Shown: one piece after another, positions 43,639 through 51,095 of the stretch | Layout: each line of letters opens with the position of its first letter | How positions within the stretch are numbered: the stretch's first letter is position 1 | DNA from: Alphaproteobacteria bacterium | GTDB taxonomy: Bacteria > Pseudomonadota > Alphaproteobacteria > UBA8366 | Direction: 5' to 3' | Assembly: GCA_028281325.1 (NCBI GenBank) | Contig: JANQKC010000015.1 | Span: 52,046-116,045, forward strand | Length of the DNA: 64,000 nt | The notes under the pieces: model-generated | Told to the model about the DNA's origin: nothing | Databases searched by the model: none | The model's input: the letters and a program-made list of their open reading frames with translations, nothing else | Position numbers and translations under genes: made by a program

Positions 43639-43903
43639 TGTCGTGCTCCCAAATACCCATTGGTTGTTTCGCAAACTGCCGGGTTGGCGCCGTCACGCGC
43701 CGCAGCGGGTGCTTACCATCTTCAAACTAGGACGGTTTCCCTGACCCGCAAGCGCGGCAGGTCGATCGTGAACAGAAAAAGTCTACACGAAATTGTGCGG
43801 CGGCCGACATCGCAATTATCGCTGCTTTTGCTGCCCGGTTGCCGTCCGGTGCACCGACGATGCTACAGTGCGCGAACCACATCGCCACAAGGAAGGCATC
43901 ACT

Positions 43904-44191
43904 ATGGCAGCGTATCTGATCGCGCAAATCAGCATCCACGACCCCACCACCTTCAAGCGGTATCAGGCGGAAGTGCCGGCGACCATCGAACGATACGGCG
44001 GCCGGTATCTGGTGCGCGGCGGCGACGTCACGCCGAAGGAAGGCGATTGGACGCCGGACCGCGTCGTCATGGTGGAATTCCCCAACATGGCGACGCTGAA
44101 AAAATGGTACGACTCTGACGACTATCAGGCGATCATCAAGTACCGCACCGACGCCGCCGACGGCGACATGATCTTCGTCGAGGGGGTTTGA
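43904..44191 (+). CDS. DUF1330 domain protein
   Basis: A 95-aa small alpha/beta-barrel protein (AYLIAQISIHDPTTFKRYQAE opening; YGGRYLVRGG and WYDSDDYQAIIKYR later) of the DUF1330 family, whose members fold like antibiotic biosynthesis monooxygenases but whose reactions are mostly unknown. The start is ATG 43904 with AAGGAAGG 6 bp upstream. It is flanked by a divergent peroxiredoxin gene and, downstream, by the first repeat-nuclease unit. Confidence 0.85.
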   Translation: MAAYLIAQISIHDPTTFKRYQAEVPATIERYGGRYLVRGGDVTPKEGDWTPDRVVMVEFPNMATLKKWYDSDDYQAIIKYRTDAADGDMIFVEGV

Positions 44192-44236
44192 GGAGCATAG
44201 ACCTCTAACGTGTGAACCTCGTACCAAACATTAACA

Positions 44237-44266
44237 CGTCATTCCCGCGTACGCGGGAATCCAGAG
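44237..44266 (+). repeat. REP-like palindromic repeat A, copy 1
   Basis: A 30-bp unit with a perfect 20-bp palindrome (ATTCCCGCGT plus its reverse complement, 44241-44260). Its inverted partner at 44568-44597 differs at four sites, two of which are compensatory stem changes (T-A to C-G), showing that the hairpin is the conserved feature. The GIY-YIG gene starts 5 bp after it. Confidence 0.8.
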
Positions 44267-44271
44267 ACGCC

Positions 44272-44595
44272 ATGCCGCATCCTATGGGAAAGGATGCGTT
44301 TGTTTACATACTCGCCAGCGCCCGTAACGGGACGCTCTATATCGGCGTGACCTCAAACCTTATCGCGCGAGTGTGGCAACACAAAGAAGGGCAAACTAAA
44401 GGATCCACATCGCGATATGGGGTGAAACAACTCGTCTATTTTGAGCAACACGACACGATTGAGGCAGCAATTGCACGGGAAAAAGCCATGAAAAAGTGGC
44501 GACGTGCGTGGAAAATCGAACTTGTCGAGGCTCAAAATCCGGATTGGCGAGATCTATACGAGGAAATCTCTGGATCCCCGCTTTCGCGGGGATGA
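44272..44595 (+). CDS. GIY-YIG nuclease flanked by palindromic repeats (unit A)
   Basis: A 107-aa single-domain GIY-YIG nuclease of the UPF0213/YhbQ type. The two strands are FVYILASARNGTLYIGVTSN (VYI and YIG), the catalytic Arg is in NLIARVWQHKEG, and the Glu is in IEAAIAREKAMKKW. Such enzymes nick or cut DNA at hairpins or repeats. The start is taken as ATG 44272 (or 44284). The last nine codons and the stop (ISGSPLSRG) lie inside repeat copy 2, and a longer frame would read the first repeat as FPRTRESR. So the gene is embedded in the repeat pair. Confidence 0.82.
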   Translation: MPHPMGKDAFVYILASARNGTLYIGVTSNLIARVWQHKEGQTKGSTSRYGVKQLVYFEQHDTIEAAIAREKAMKKWRRAWKIELVEAQNPDWRDLYEEISGSPLSRG

Positions 44596-44597
44596 CG
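44568..44597 (-). repeat. REP-like palindromic repeat A, copy 2 (inverted)
   Basis: Inverse-oriented partner of 44237-44266. It overlaps the 3' end of the nuclease gene, including its stop codon. Arms ATCCCCGC and GCGGGGAT around TTTC. Confidence 0.8.
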
Positions 44598-44711
44598 GAC
44601 GTGAATATGTAACGATTTCCAGGAGCTATTTTCCATCATCGGATTACCACTGTCTACATCCATACGATTCAGCGAACAAACGCACCGAACTTTCTGGGAA
44701 CTCAGATGCGC

Positions 44712-45404
44712 CTAATGCGGCGTGCCCTTGTCGAACAACGGCACGCGCCGATCGCGAAACGGGATGACCAGGATCGCGCCGGCGACGAAGCCGCCGATAT
44801 GCGCCCACCAAGCGACCTGCCCGCCACCGCCGGCCCAGACGCTGAAGACCTGAAAGCCCAGCCAAAGGACGAGCACGAAATGCGCCGGCAGGTAGAGCGG
44901 GAACCATTTCATCACGAGCACCAACACCTTCACCTTCGGATGCAGCATCACGTAGGCGCCCATCACCCCGGCGACCGCCCCGCTCGCCCCGATGGTCGGG
45001 ACGTTCAGGTCCGGCATCATCGCCGCGTGGGCGAGGCCCGCCGCCGCGCCGCACAGCAGGTAGAACAGCAGGAACTTCCAATGCCCCATCGAGTCCTCGA
45101 TGTTGTCGCCGAAGACCCAGAGAAACAGCATGTTGCCCAGCAGATGCCACCAGTCCGCATGCAGGAAGATCGACGTCAGCAGCGTCAGTTCGGCGGTGAT
45201 CGGGAACAGGCGCGGATCGAGGTTGTCCGGACCGACGAGGACGGACGGGATCACGCCGTAGACCAGCACCGCCCGTTCCGACATGCGCGGCGATAAGCCG
45301 AGCTGCCACAGGAAGACCACCGTACAGACCGCGATGATCCCGATCGTCATGAACTGATACGGGATGATGCGCAGCGGGTTTCGGTCGTAGACGGGGAGCA
45401 GCAC
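44712..45404 (-). CDS. Rhomboid family intramembrane serine protease
   Basis: A 230-aa membrane protease that cleaves membrane proteins within the bilayer. About six hydrophobic helices are visible; the catalytic Ser is in GASGAVAGVMG and the His in WAHIGGFVAG. A conserved HLLGNMLFLWVFGDN element is in loop 1/helix 2. The start is GTG 45404, 10 bp after the aconitase-like stop, with GAGG 8 bp upstream. The frame to 45440 overlaps that gene. Substrates unknown. Confidence 0.88.
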   Translation of the reverse strand: MLLPVYDRNPLRIIPYQFMTIGIIAVCTVVFLWQLGLSPRMSERAVLVYGVIPSVLVGPDNLDPRLFPITAELTLLTSIFLHADWWHLLGNMLFLWVFGDNIEDSMGHWKFLLFYLLCGAAAGLAHAAMMPDLNVPTIGASGAVAGVMGAYVMLHPKVKVLVLVMKWFPLYLPAHFVLVLWLGFQVFSVWAGGGGQVAWWAHIGGFVAGAILVIPFRDRRVPLFDKGTPH

Positions 45405-45414
45405 GGCTATGGCC

Positions 45415-47400
45415 TCACGCGACCGCCGATTCCGAGCCATCTCCGCGCGGCAGCTTGTCCCGGCCCCAGTTGATCAACCCGCCTGCCAACAGGATTTCGA
45501 TCTGCCGAGGCGTCAGTGCATGCTCGACGGCGACCTCGCCCTTGCCGCCGACGGTAAGCGTCAGAGTCGGCGTGTCGGCGAGCGCCTCATGGATGCCGTC
45601 CGCCGCAAGAACGTCGCCCTGGTCCAACCGGTCGTAGTCGGCGGGGTCGGCAAAGGTCAAGGGCAGCACGCCCGCGTTGATCAGGTTCTGCCAATAGATG
45701 CGGGCGAAACTCTTGGCGAGCACGATCTTCGCGCCGAGATACTGCGGGCACAGCACCGCGTGGACCCGGCTCGACCCCTGGCCGAAATTCGCACCGCCCA
45801 GGATGACGTGGCCCGTGGCGTCCTTTACGGCCATCGCCCGCGCGGCATAGGTTCCGTCGTCGCGCATCAAGGTGAACTCGGCGGTCTTCTGCACGTTGCT
45901 GCGGTAGGGCAAAACCTGCGCGCCCGCCGGCGCGATGGCATCGGTCGATACGTCGTCGCCCAGCTTGATCAAAATCGGCGCGGCCACCGTATCGGGATAC
46001 GGGTCGATCAACGGCAGCGATGCCGTGTGTGCACCCTTCTCGATCGTCACTTCTTGTGCTTCCTCCAGCGGCACCGGCGCGATCAACGCCTTGTCCAACC
46101 GGATCGGGTCTTTCGGCGGCACGACCTTGGGGTAGGGCATGCCCAAATCGCGCGGGTCGGTGATAACCCCGGTCAACGCGGCGGCCGCCGCGGTTTCCGG
46201 GCTGCACAGGAAGACCCGATCCTCCTTCACGCCGGAGCGTCCGTCGAAATTGCGCGGCGTCGTGCGCAACGAGTTCTTGCCCGCCGCCGGAGCCTGCCCC
46301 ATCCCGTGGCAGCCATTGCAGCCGGCCTGATGCAGCCGCGCGCCGGCCTGGATGAGGTGCGCGAGCAATCCCTCGTTCATCAGGTTGGCCAGCATCTCGC
46401 GCGAACTCGGGTTGATGTCGAAGGAGACCTCGGGCGCGACCTGACGCCCTTCGAACATTTGCGCGGCGATGGCAAAATCACGATAGCCGGGGTTGGCGGA
46501 GGATCCGATATAGGCTTGGTAGACCGGCTCGCCCGCGATCTCGCGCACCGGCACCACGTTGCCGGGGCTGGTCGGTTTGGCGATCAGCGGCTCCACGGCC
46601 GAAAGATCGATTTCCTCGTGCACATCGTAAGTCGCGCTTTCGTCGGCGAGGATTTCGGTCCAGTCGTCCTCGCGCCCGACCAGACGCAGGAAATCGAGCA
46701 CCGCGCCGTCGGACGGAAAGACGCTGGTGGTGGCGCCCAGCTCCGCGCCCATATTGGCGATGACATGCCGGTCCATGGCGCTGAGGCAATCCAAACCCGG
46801 CCCGTAATACTCGATCACCCGGCCCAGGCCCCCGGTCACGCCGTGGCGGCGCAGCATTTCCAGGATCACGTCCTTGGCGCTGACCCAGTCCGGCAGGCGG
46901 CCGGTCAGCTTCACGCCCCAGATTTCCGGCATGCGGATGTAGACCGGCATCCCGGCGAGCGACATCGCGACCTCGATGCTGCCGGTGCCCATGCCGAGCA
47001 TGCCGAGCGACCCGGCGGCGCAGCTATGGCTGTCAGACCCGAGCAGCAGCGCGCCCGGCTTGCCGAGCCGTTCCATGTGCACCGGATGGCTGATGCCGTT
47101 GCCCGGCGGGCTGAAATACATCCCGAACCGGGCCGACGCCGTCCGCAGGAAGGTGTGATCATCCGCGTTCTTGTTGTCGGTCTGCAGCAGGTTGTGATCG
47201 ACATATTGGCAGGCAACGTCGGTGCGCACCCGGTCGATCCCCATCGCCTCCAACGCCAACATGCTGAGCGTGCCCAGCGCGTCCTGCAACAAGCCTTGGT
47301 CGACCCGCAGGCCGATTTCCGCGCCCGGCGTCATCTCGCCCGAGACGAGATGCGCCTCGATCAGTTTTTCCGCGACGTTGCGCGCCGTCTTCTTGGTCAT
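45415..47400 (-). CDS. Aconitase-superfamily hydratase with one cluster Cys missing
   Basis: A 661-aa protein with the full aconitase fold: domains 1-3 with the active-site regions LLGSDSHSCAAGSLGMLGMG and GCNGCHGMGQ, and a C-terminal swivel domain (GGANFGQGSSRVHAV). Aconitases hold a [4Fe-4S] cluster with three Cys, one in GSCTN and two in GCGPC. Here the first is replaced: the sequence reads IGSSANPGYRDF, with no Cys. Two Cys in GCNGC remain. It could be a homoaconitase-like or otherwise altered enzyme, and calling it citrate-cycle aconitase would be unsafe. The rhomboid gene follows 10 bp later on the same strand. Confidence 0.85.
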   Translation of the reverse strand: MTKKTARNVAEKLIEAHLVSGEMTPGAEIGLRVDQGLLQDALGTLSMLALEAMGIDRVRTDVACQYVDHNLLQTDNKNADDHTFLRTASARFGMYFSPPGNGISHPVHMERLGKPGALLLGSDSHSCAAGSLGMLGMGTGSIEVAMSLAGMPVYIRMPEIWGVKLTGRLPDWVSAKDVILEMLRRHGVTGGLGRVIEYYGPGLDCLSAMDRHVIANMGAELGATTSVFPSDGAVLDFLRLVGREDDWTEILADESATYDVHEEIDLSAVEPLIAKPTSPGNVVPVREIAGEPVYQAYIGSSANPGYRDFAIAAQMFEGRQVAPEVSFDINPSSREMLANLMNEGLLAHLIQAGARLHQAGCNGCHGMGQAPAAGKNSLRTTPRNFDGRSGVKEDRVFLCSPETAAAAALTGVITDPRDLGMPYPKVVPPKDPIRLDKALIAPVPLEEAQEVTIEKGAHTASLPLIDPYPDTVAAPILIKLGDDVSTDAIAPAGAQVLPYRSNVQKTAEFTLMRDDGTYAARAMAVKDATGHVILGGANFGQGSSRVHAVLCPQYLGAKIVLAKSFARIYWQNLINAGVLPLTFADPADYDRLDQGDVLAADGIHEALADTPTLTLTVGGKGEVAVEHALTPRQIEILLAGGLINWGRDKLPRGDGSESAVA

Positions 47401-47421
47401 GCTTTCCTCCGTGCCGCGCCG

Positions 47422-48135
47422 CTAGGCGTCTTGATGCGCCTTATACTGCGCGTCGCCGAACATCCATTTGCGCTCTTCCTCCGTCATCCCGGCATTGGCC
47501 GGGCGCTGATGCTCGGCCAGCACCGCGACGCCGCGCTGCACCGTCGGGCGGTCGGCCACCGTATCGAACCATCGTTTTACAGTCGGGAAGTCGTTAATGT
47601 CCTGTCCCTGCTTCTGCAGATTGCGCAGCCATGGCCACGTCGCGATGTCGGCGATGCTGTACGCCCCGCCCGCCAGATAGTCCGCCTCGCCGAGCCGTTT
47701 GTTGAGCACGCTGAGCAGCCGCCCCGACTCCTTCGTGTAACGCTCGGCCGAATAGGCATGTTCCGCTTCCGCGTAGCCCCGGAAATGATTGGCTTGCCCG
47801 AACATCGGCCCGACGCCGCCCATTTGGAACATCAACCATTGCATCGTGTGATAGCGCGGCTCGGCCGCCGCCGGCAACAGGTCGCTGCCGGTCTTCTCCG
47901 CGAGGTAGAACAGAATCGCCCCGCTTTCGAACAAGCTCATCGGCCGGCCGGCCGGACCGTCTTGATCGACGATCGCTGGGATCCGGTGATTCGGGTTGAT
48001 CTTCAGGAAATGCTCCTGGAACTGCTCGCCCTTGCCGATGGCGATGGGATGCACGGTGTAGTCGAGCCCCACCTCTTCGAGCATAATGTGGACCTTATGT
48101 CCGTTCGGCGTCGGCCATGTGTAAACGTCGATCAT
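47422..48135 (-). CDS. Glutathione S-transferase (YfcG/Ure2-like)
   Basis: A 237-aa two-domain GST. The N-terminal thioredoxin-like domain opens DVYTWPTPNGHKVHIMLEEV and has the Asn-type active-site region of YfcG (TPNGHKV); the SLFESGAILFYLAEK segment is the ESxAI glutathione-binding motif. The C-terminal helical domain follows from residue 90. It may have disulfide reductase or detoxification activity. The start is ATG 48135. It lies 21 bp upstream of the aconitase-like gene on the same strand. Confidence 0.9.
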   Translation of the reverse strand: MIDVYTWPTPNGHKVHIMLEEVGLDYTVHPIAIGKGEQFQEHFLKINPNHRIPAIVDQDGPAGRPMSLFESGAILFYLAEKTGSDLLPAAAEPRYHTMQWLMFQMGGVGPMFGQANHFRGYAEAEHAYSAERYTKESGRLLSVLNKRLGEADYLAGGAYSIADIATWPWLRNLQKQGQDINDFPTVKRWFDTVADRPTVQRGVAVLAEHQRPANAGMTEEERKWMFGDAQYKAHQDA

Positions 48136-48298
48136 GGAACCCCTCTTCCTTGGTCAAGACGGCGGGTGGCGTATTCTGCGGTATACTTCTTCATCGCCGG
48201 GGCATGCACAAGCGCGCTCCAGGGAATGTGATCTGGGGCATGTGATCCGGCGGTTTTCTGACATTATAGACGCGATAGACGCGCCAGGAGAGAAACCC

Positions 48299-49192
48299 AT
48301 GCTGCCGTCCCTCGACCGCTTCCCCTATTCGCCGATCCGGAAACGCCCCGACTTCACCTGGCCCGGCGGCAAGCGGGTTGCCGTCCATATCGCCATCAAT
48401 CTCGAACACTTCATCTTCGGCGGCGGCGGGGTCAACCTGGACCGCGATACGGCGCCGCCGAACCACCGCAGCTATCTGTGGCGGGAATACGGCAACCGGG
48501 TCGGCATCTGGCGGCTGTTGGACCTGTTCGACGAGTTGGAAATCCCCATGGGGGTGATCGCCAACAGCGCGATCTACGAACACTGCCCGGACGTGATGGA
48601 CGCCTTCCGCGCACGCGGCGACGAGGTGATCGGCCATGGCAAGACCAACTCGAAACCGCAGTCGGAAATGGACGAGGCCGAGGAAAGCGCGATGATCGCG
48701 GAGGCGACCAAAGTCATCGCCGACGCCGAAGGCGCGATGCCGCTCGGCTGGCTCAGCCCCTACCTCATGCCGTCGAGCGTAACGCCCGACTTGCTGAAGG
48801 AAGCGGGTTACACCTATTTTCTCGATTGGGGCCTGTGCGACGATCAGCCGTTCTGGTCGCGCACGCGGGCCGGCCCCTTGCTGACCGTGCCCTATACCAT
48901 CGAGTTGAACGACCAGCCGGCGATGATCTATCGCCGCGACCGGCCGCGCGACTTCGCCGAGATGTCGATCGATCATGTCGACGAGCAAATCCGCGGCGCA
49001 AAGTCCTTCTCGACCGTCTGCGTGATCTCGCTGCACAGCTTCATCGTCGGCCAGCCCTTTCGACTCGGGCACCTGCGGCGGGTGCTGGAACACATACGGA
49101 CTCGGAAATCGGAGATCTGGCTGGCCCGGCCCGGCGACATCGCGAAACACTACATGGCGCTGCCGGACGCGGTTCAACTGAACGCCGAATAA
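48299..49192 (+). CDS. Polysaccharide deacetylase family protein (NodB homology)
   Basis: A 297-aa carbohydrate esterase 4-type protein. Family elements are KRVAVHIAINLEHFIFGGGG near residue 25 and SYLWREYGNRVGIWRLLDLF, with DEVIGHGKTNS around the usual metal/His region and LGWLSPYLMPSSVTPDLL. Some members are allantoinase-like or hydrolyse purine derivatives (PuuE type), which is possible here because the typical TFDDGP motif is not obvious. The start is ATG 48299 with CAGGAGAG upstream; the frame to 48134 adds unrelated sequence. Confidence 0.83.
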   Translation: MLPSLDRFPYSPIRKRPDFTWPGGKRVAVHIAINLEHFIFGGGGVNLDRDTAPPNHRSYLWREYGNRVGIWRLLDLFDELEIPMGVIANSAIYEHCPDVMDAFRARGDEVIGHGKTNSKPQSEMDEAEESAMIAEATKVIADAEGAMPLGWLSPYLMPSSVTPDLLKEAGYTYFLDWGLCDDQPFWSRTRAGPLLTVPYTIELNDQPAMIYRRDRPRDFAEMSIDHVDEQIRGAKSFSTVCVISLHSFIVGQPFRLGHLRRVLEHIRTRKSEIWLARPGDIAKHYMALPDAVQLNAE

Positions 49193-49347
49193 TCTTCGAC
49201 TTCAACGATTTGGGTCCGTTTCCTCAGAGAATCCAACCGGCCTTGAGCGCGGGAAAATCCGAGATATCCGGCGCTTAGCAATTCACCCGCCCCGCCCGCT
49301 GGTGTAATATTGATGGTTCATGCCTCAATTCGTATAGGGGAAGTTCC

Positions 49348-49887
49348 ATTACGAAGCCTTTCACCGAGGACGAGCAGCAGCGCTTCCGCAACCTGCTCGA
49401 ACTCGCCAACAGCAGCGCGTATCAAGGGGAGCGCGACAATGCGATGGCGGCCGCCGAACGGCTGGCCAAACGCCATGGCATGACCATCGAGGAAGCGGCC
49501 GCCGGCGGCATGCAGGCCCCCCGCCCCGAATACGACCGGCAAAGCCCGAACGTCGCGCAGGAACGCGAGCTGGCCCATGTGGTCCACCTCATGGACTATC
49601 AAATCCAACTCGACAAGGCGCGCATCGCCGAGGCGACCGAGCGCGCGGTCGAGCGCGGCCTGAACCTGGAGCCGCACCCGACGAAGGCGGCGCCGAAACC
49701 GATCCGGAACTGGCAGACGTCCCGCAGCCAACGGCGCATGAACCCGCACCGGCACGCGCGCGTGCTGCTGACGGAAACGTCGCTGCCGATCAAGGAAATC
49801 GCTAGCATCACCGGTCTGGATGTCTACAAGGTCGCCGGAATTAAATTGAAACTCCGCGAAGAGGGCAACGGCCGCAGGGCCGGCTGA
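49348..49887 (+). CDS. DUF2786-like protein with C-terminal helix-turn-helix, probable ATT start
   Basis: A 179-aa protein. Residues 1-50 match the DUF2786 pattern of two helices (LLELANSSAYQGERDNAMAA and ERLAKRHGMTIEEA). The C-terminal 45 residues look like a helix-turn-helix (LLTETSLPIKEIASITGLDV). The only upstream start that keeps DUF2786 whole is ATT 49348, with AGGGG 7 bp before it. No ATG, GTG or TTG exists in frame between that point and the preceding stop; the first ATG (49444) lies inside the domain. DNA-binding function is inferred from the helix-turn-helix. Confidence 0.65.
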   Translation: MTKPFTEDEQQRFRNLLELANSSAYQGERDNAMAAAERLAKRHGMTIEEAAAGGMQAPRPEYDRQSPNVAQERELAHVVHLMDYQIQLDKARIAEATERAVERGLNLEPHPTKAAPKPIRNWQTSRSQRRMNPHRHARVLLTETSLPIKEIASITGLDVYKVAGIKLKLREEGNGRRAG

Positions 49888-49957
49888 GTCCCGGCTCGAC
49901 CGCTAGCATTTACCGGCGGCTTGCCCCGCGGCAAAAACCGCAGGAGAGGGGCGCAGC

Positions 49958-51082
49958 ATGCCGGACCAGATCATCGCCAATATCGACCGGCTGAACCGGT
50001 TAATGGACGAGAACGACCTCGCCGCCGTGGTGGCCCGGTCGGGACGCAACTTCACCTATCTTTCCGGCCTCGCCTATCCCGGCACGCTGGCGCGGCTGAT
50101 GGACCTGACCGATTCCGACCGCGGCGTCATGGTGCTCTGGCCGCGCGAGGGCGAGCCGGTGATCGTCGTGAACGCCACCGCCGCGGGACTGGCCGCACGC
50201 GACTCGTGGATCGAACGCCAGGTCCTTTACGAAGGCTACGTGGAATCGCCCTATGCGCGGCTGGCCGAGGTCTTGCGACAGGAAGGGCTCGCCGACGCGC
50301 GCGTCGGCTTCGAACGGGACTATGTCAGCGCGCGGGATTGGGCGCTGGTGCAGGACGCCGCGCCCGGCCTCGACATGGTCGACTGCACCGCGATCATGGA
50401 CCGCGTCCGGTGGATCAAGACCGACGGGGAGATCGAGCGGCTGAAGCGCGGCGCGGATCTACTGGACGACGTCTACCTCGATGTCTTTCCGCAGCTGCGG
50501 GTCGGCGATACGGAACGGTCGGCGCACAGCCGGATCATCGCCGGGTGCCTCGACCGCGGCTGCAACTGGGCGCACGGCATTCTCAATTCCAGTTCCAACA
50601 CGATTCCCTATGCCGGGGAAAGCGATGTCGCGTTCCAGGCCGGGGACGTCATGCGCACGGATTACGTCGCCTATCTCGATGGCTATCCCGGCCATCAATC
50701 GCGGAACCTCATTTTCGGGGAACCGACGCAGGCGCAACAGGACGAATACCGCGCGCTCCGCGATATCTATCGCGGCGCGATCGACATGTGCCGCCCGGGG
50801 GCGCGGGTCGGCGACATCTACGACGCCACGGTCAAGGCGTTCACGGACGGCGGCTGGACATTCGAATCGCTGTTGATCGGCCACAGCGTCGGCGCCTGGT
50901 GGCATCAACAGGAACCGATCCTGCGGCGCGGCAGCGACATCGTCTTGGAAGATGGCATGGTGTTGGCGCTGGAGCCGCATATCGGCTACTGGCACATCCA
51001 GGACATGATCGTGGTCCGGCCGGACGGCCCGCAACTCCTTTCCGACAGGATGTCGACCGACGAACCCTTCGTGGTCGCGTGA
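49958..51082 (+). CDS. M24 family (Xaa-Pro peptidase/creatinase-like) protein, altered metal site
   Basis: A 374-aa pita-bread-fold protein: an N-terminal creatinase-type domain (to about residue 150), then the catalytic domain. The five metal ligands of true M24 peptidases are only partly kept: Asp in MRTDYVAYLD, His in LIGHSVGAWW and Glu in LALEPHIGYW are present. The second Asp is His (GYPGHQSRN) and the last Glu is Gln (HIQDMIVV). It is more likely a creatinase- or ectoine-hydrolase-like C-N hydrolase than a peptidase. The start is ATG 49958 with GAGGGG 5-10 bp upstream. Confidence 0.82.
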   Translation: MPDQIIANIDRLNRLMDENDLAAVVARSGRNFTYLSGLAYPGTLARLMDLTDSDRGVMVLWPREGEPVIVVNATAAGLAARDSWIERQVLYEGYVESPYARLAEVLRQEGLADARVGFERDYVSARDWALVQDAAPGLDMVDCTAIMDRVRWIKTDGEIERLKRGADLLDDVYLDVFPQLRVGDTERSAHSRIIAGCLDRGCNWAHGILNSSSNTIPYAGESDVAFQAGDVMRTDYVAYLDGYPGHQSRNLIFGEPTQAQQDEYRALRDIYRGAIDMCRPGARVGDIYDATVKAFTDGGWTFESLLIGHSVGAWWHQQEPILRRGSDIVLEDGMVLALEPHIGYWHIQDMIVVRPDGPQLLSDRMSTDEPFVVA

Positions 51083-51095
51083 CCGACGCAGCGAG

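Noticed and set aside
45409..48231. A 940-codon plus-strand open frame
   Set aside because: Antisense to the aconitase-like and GST genes; no domains recognised.
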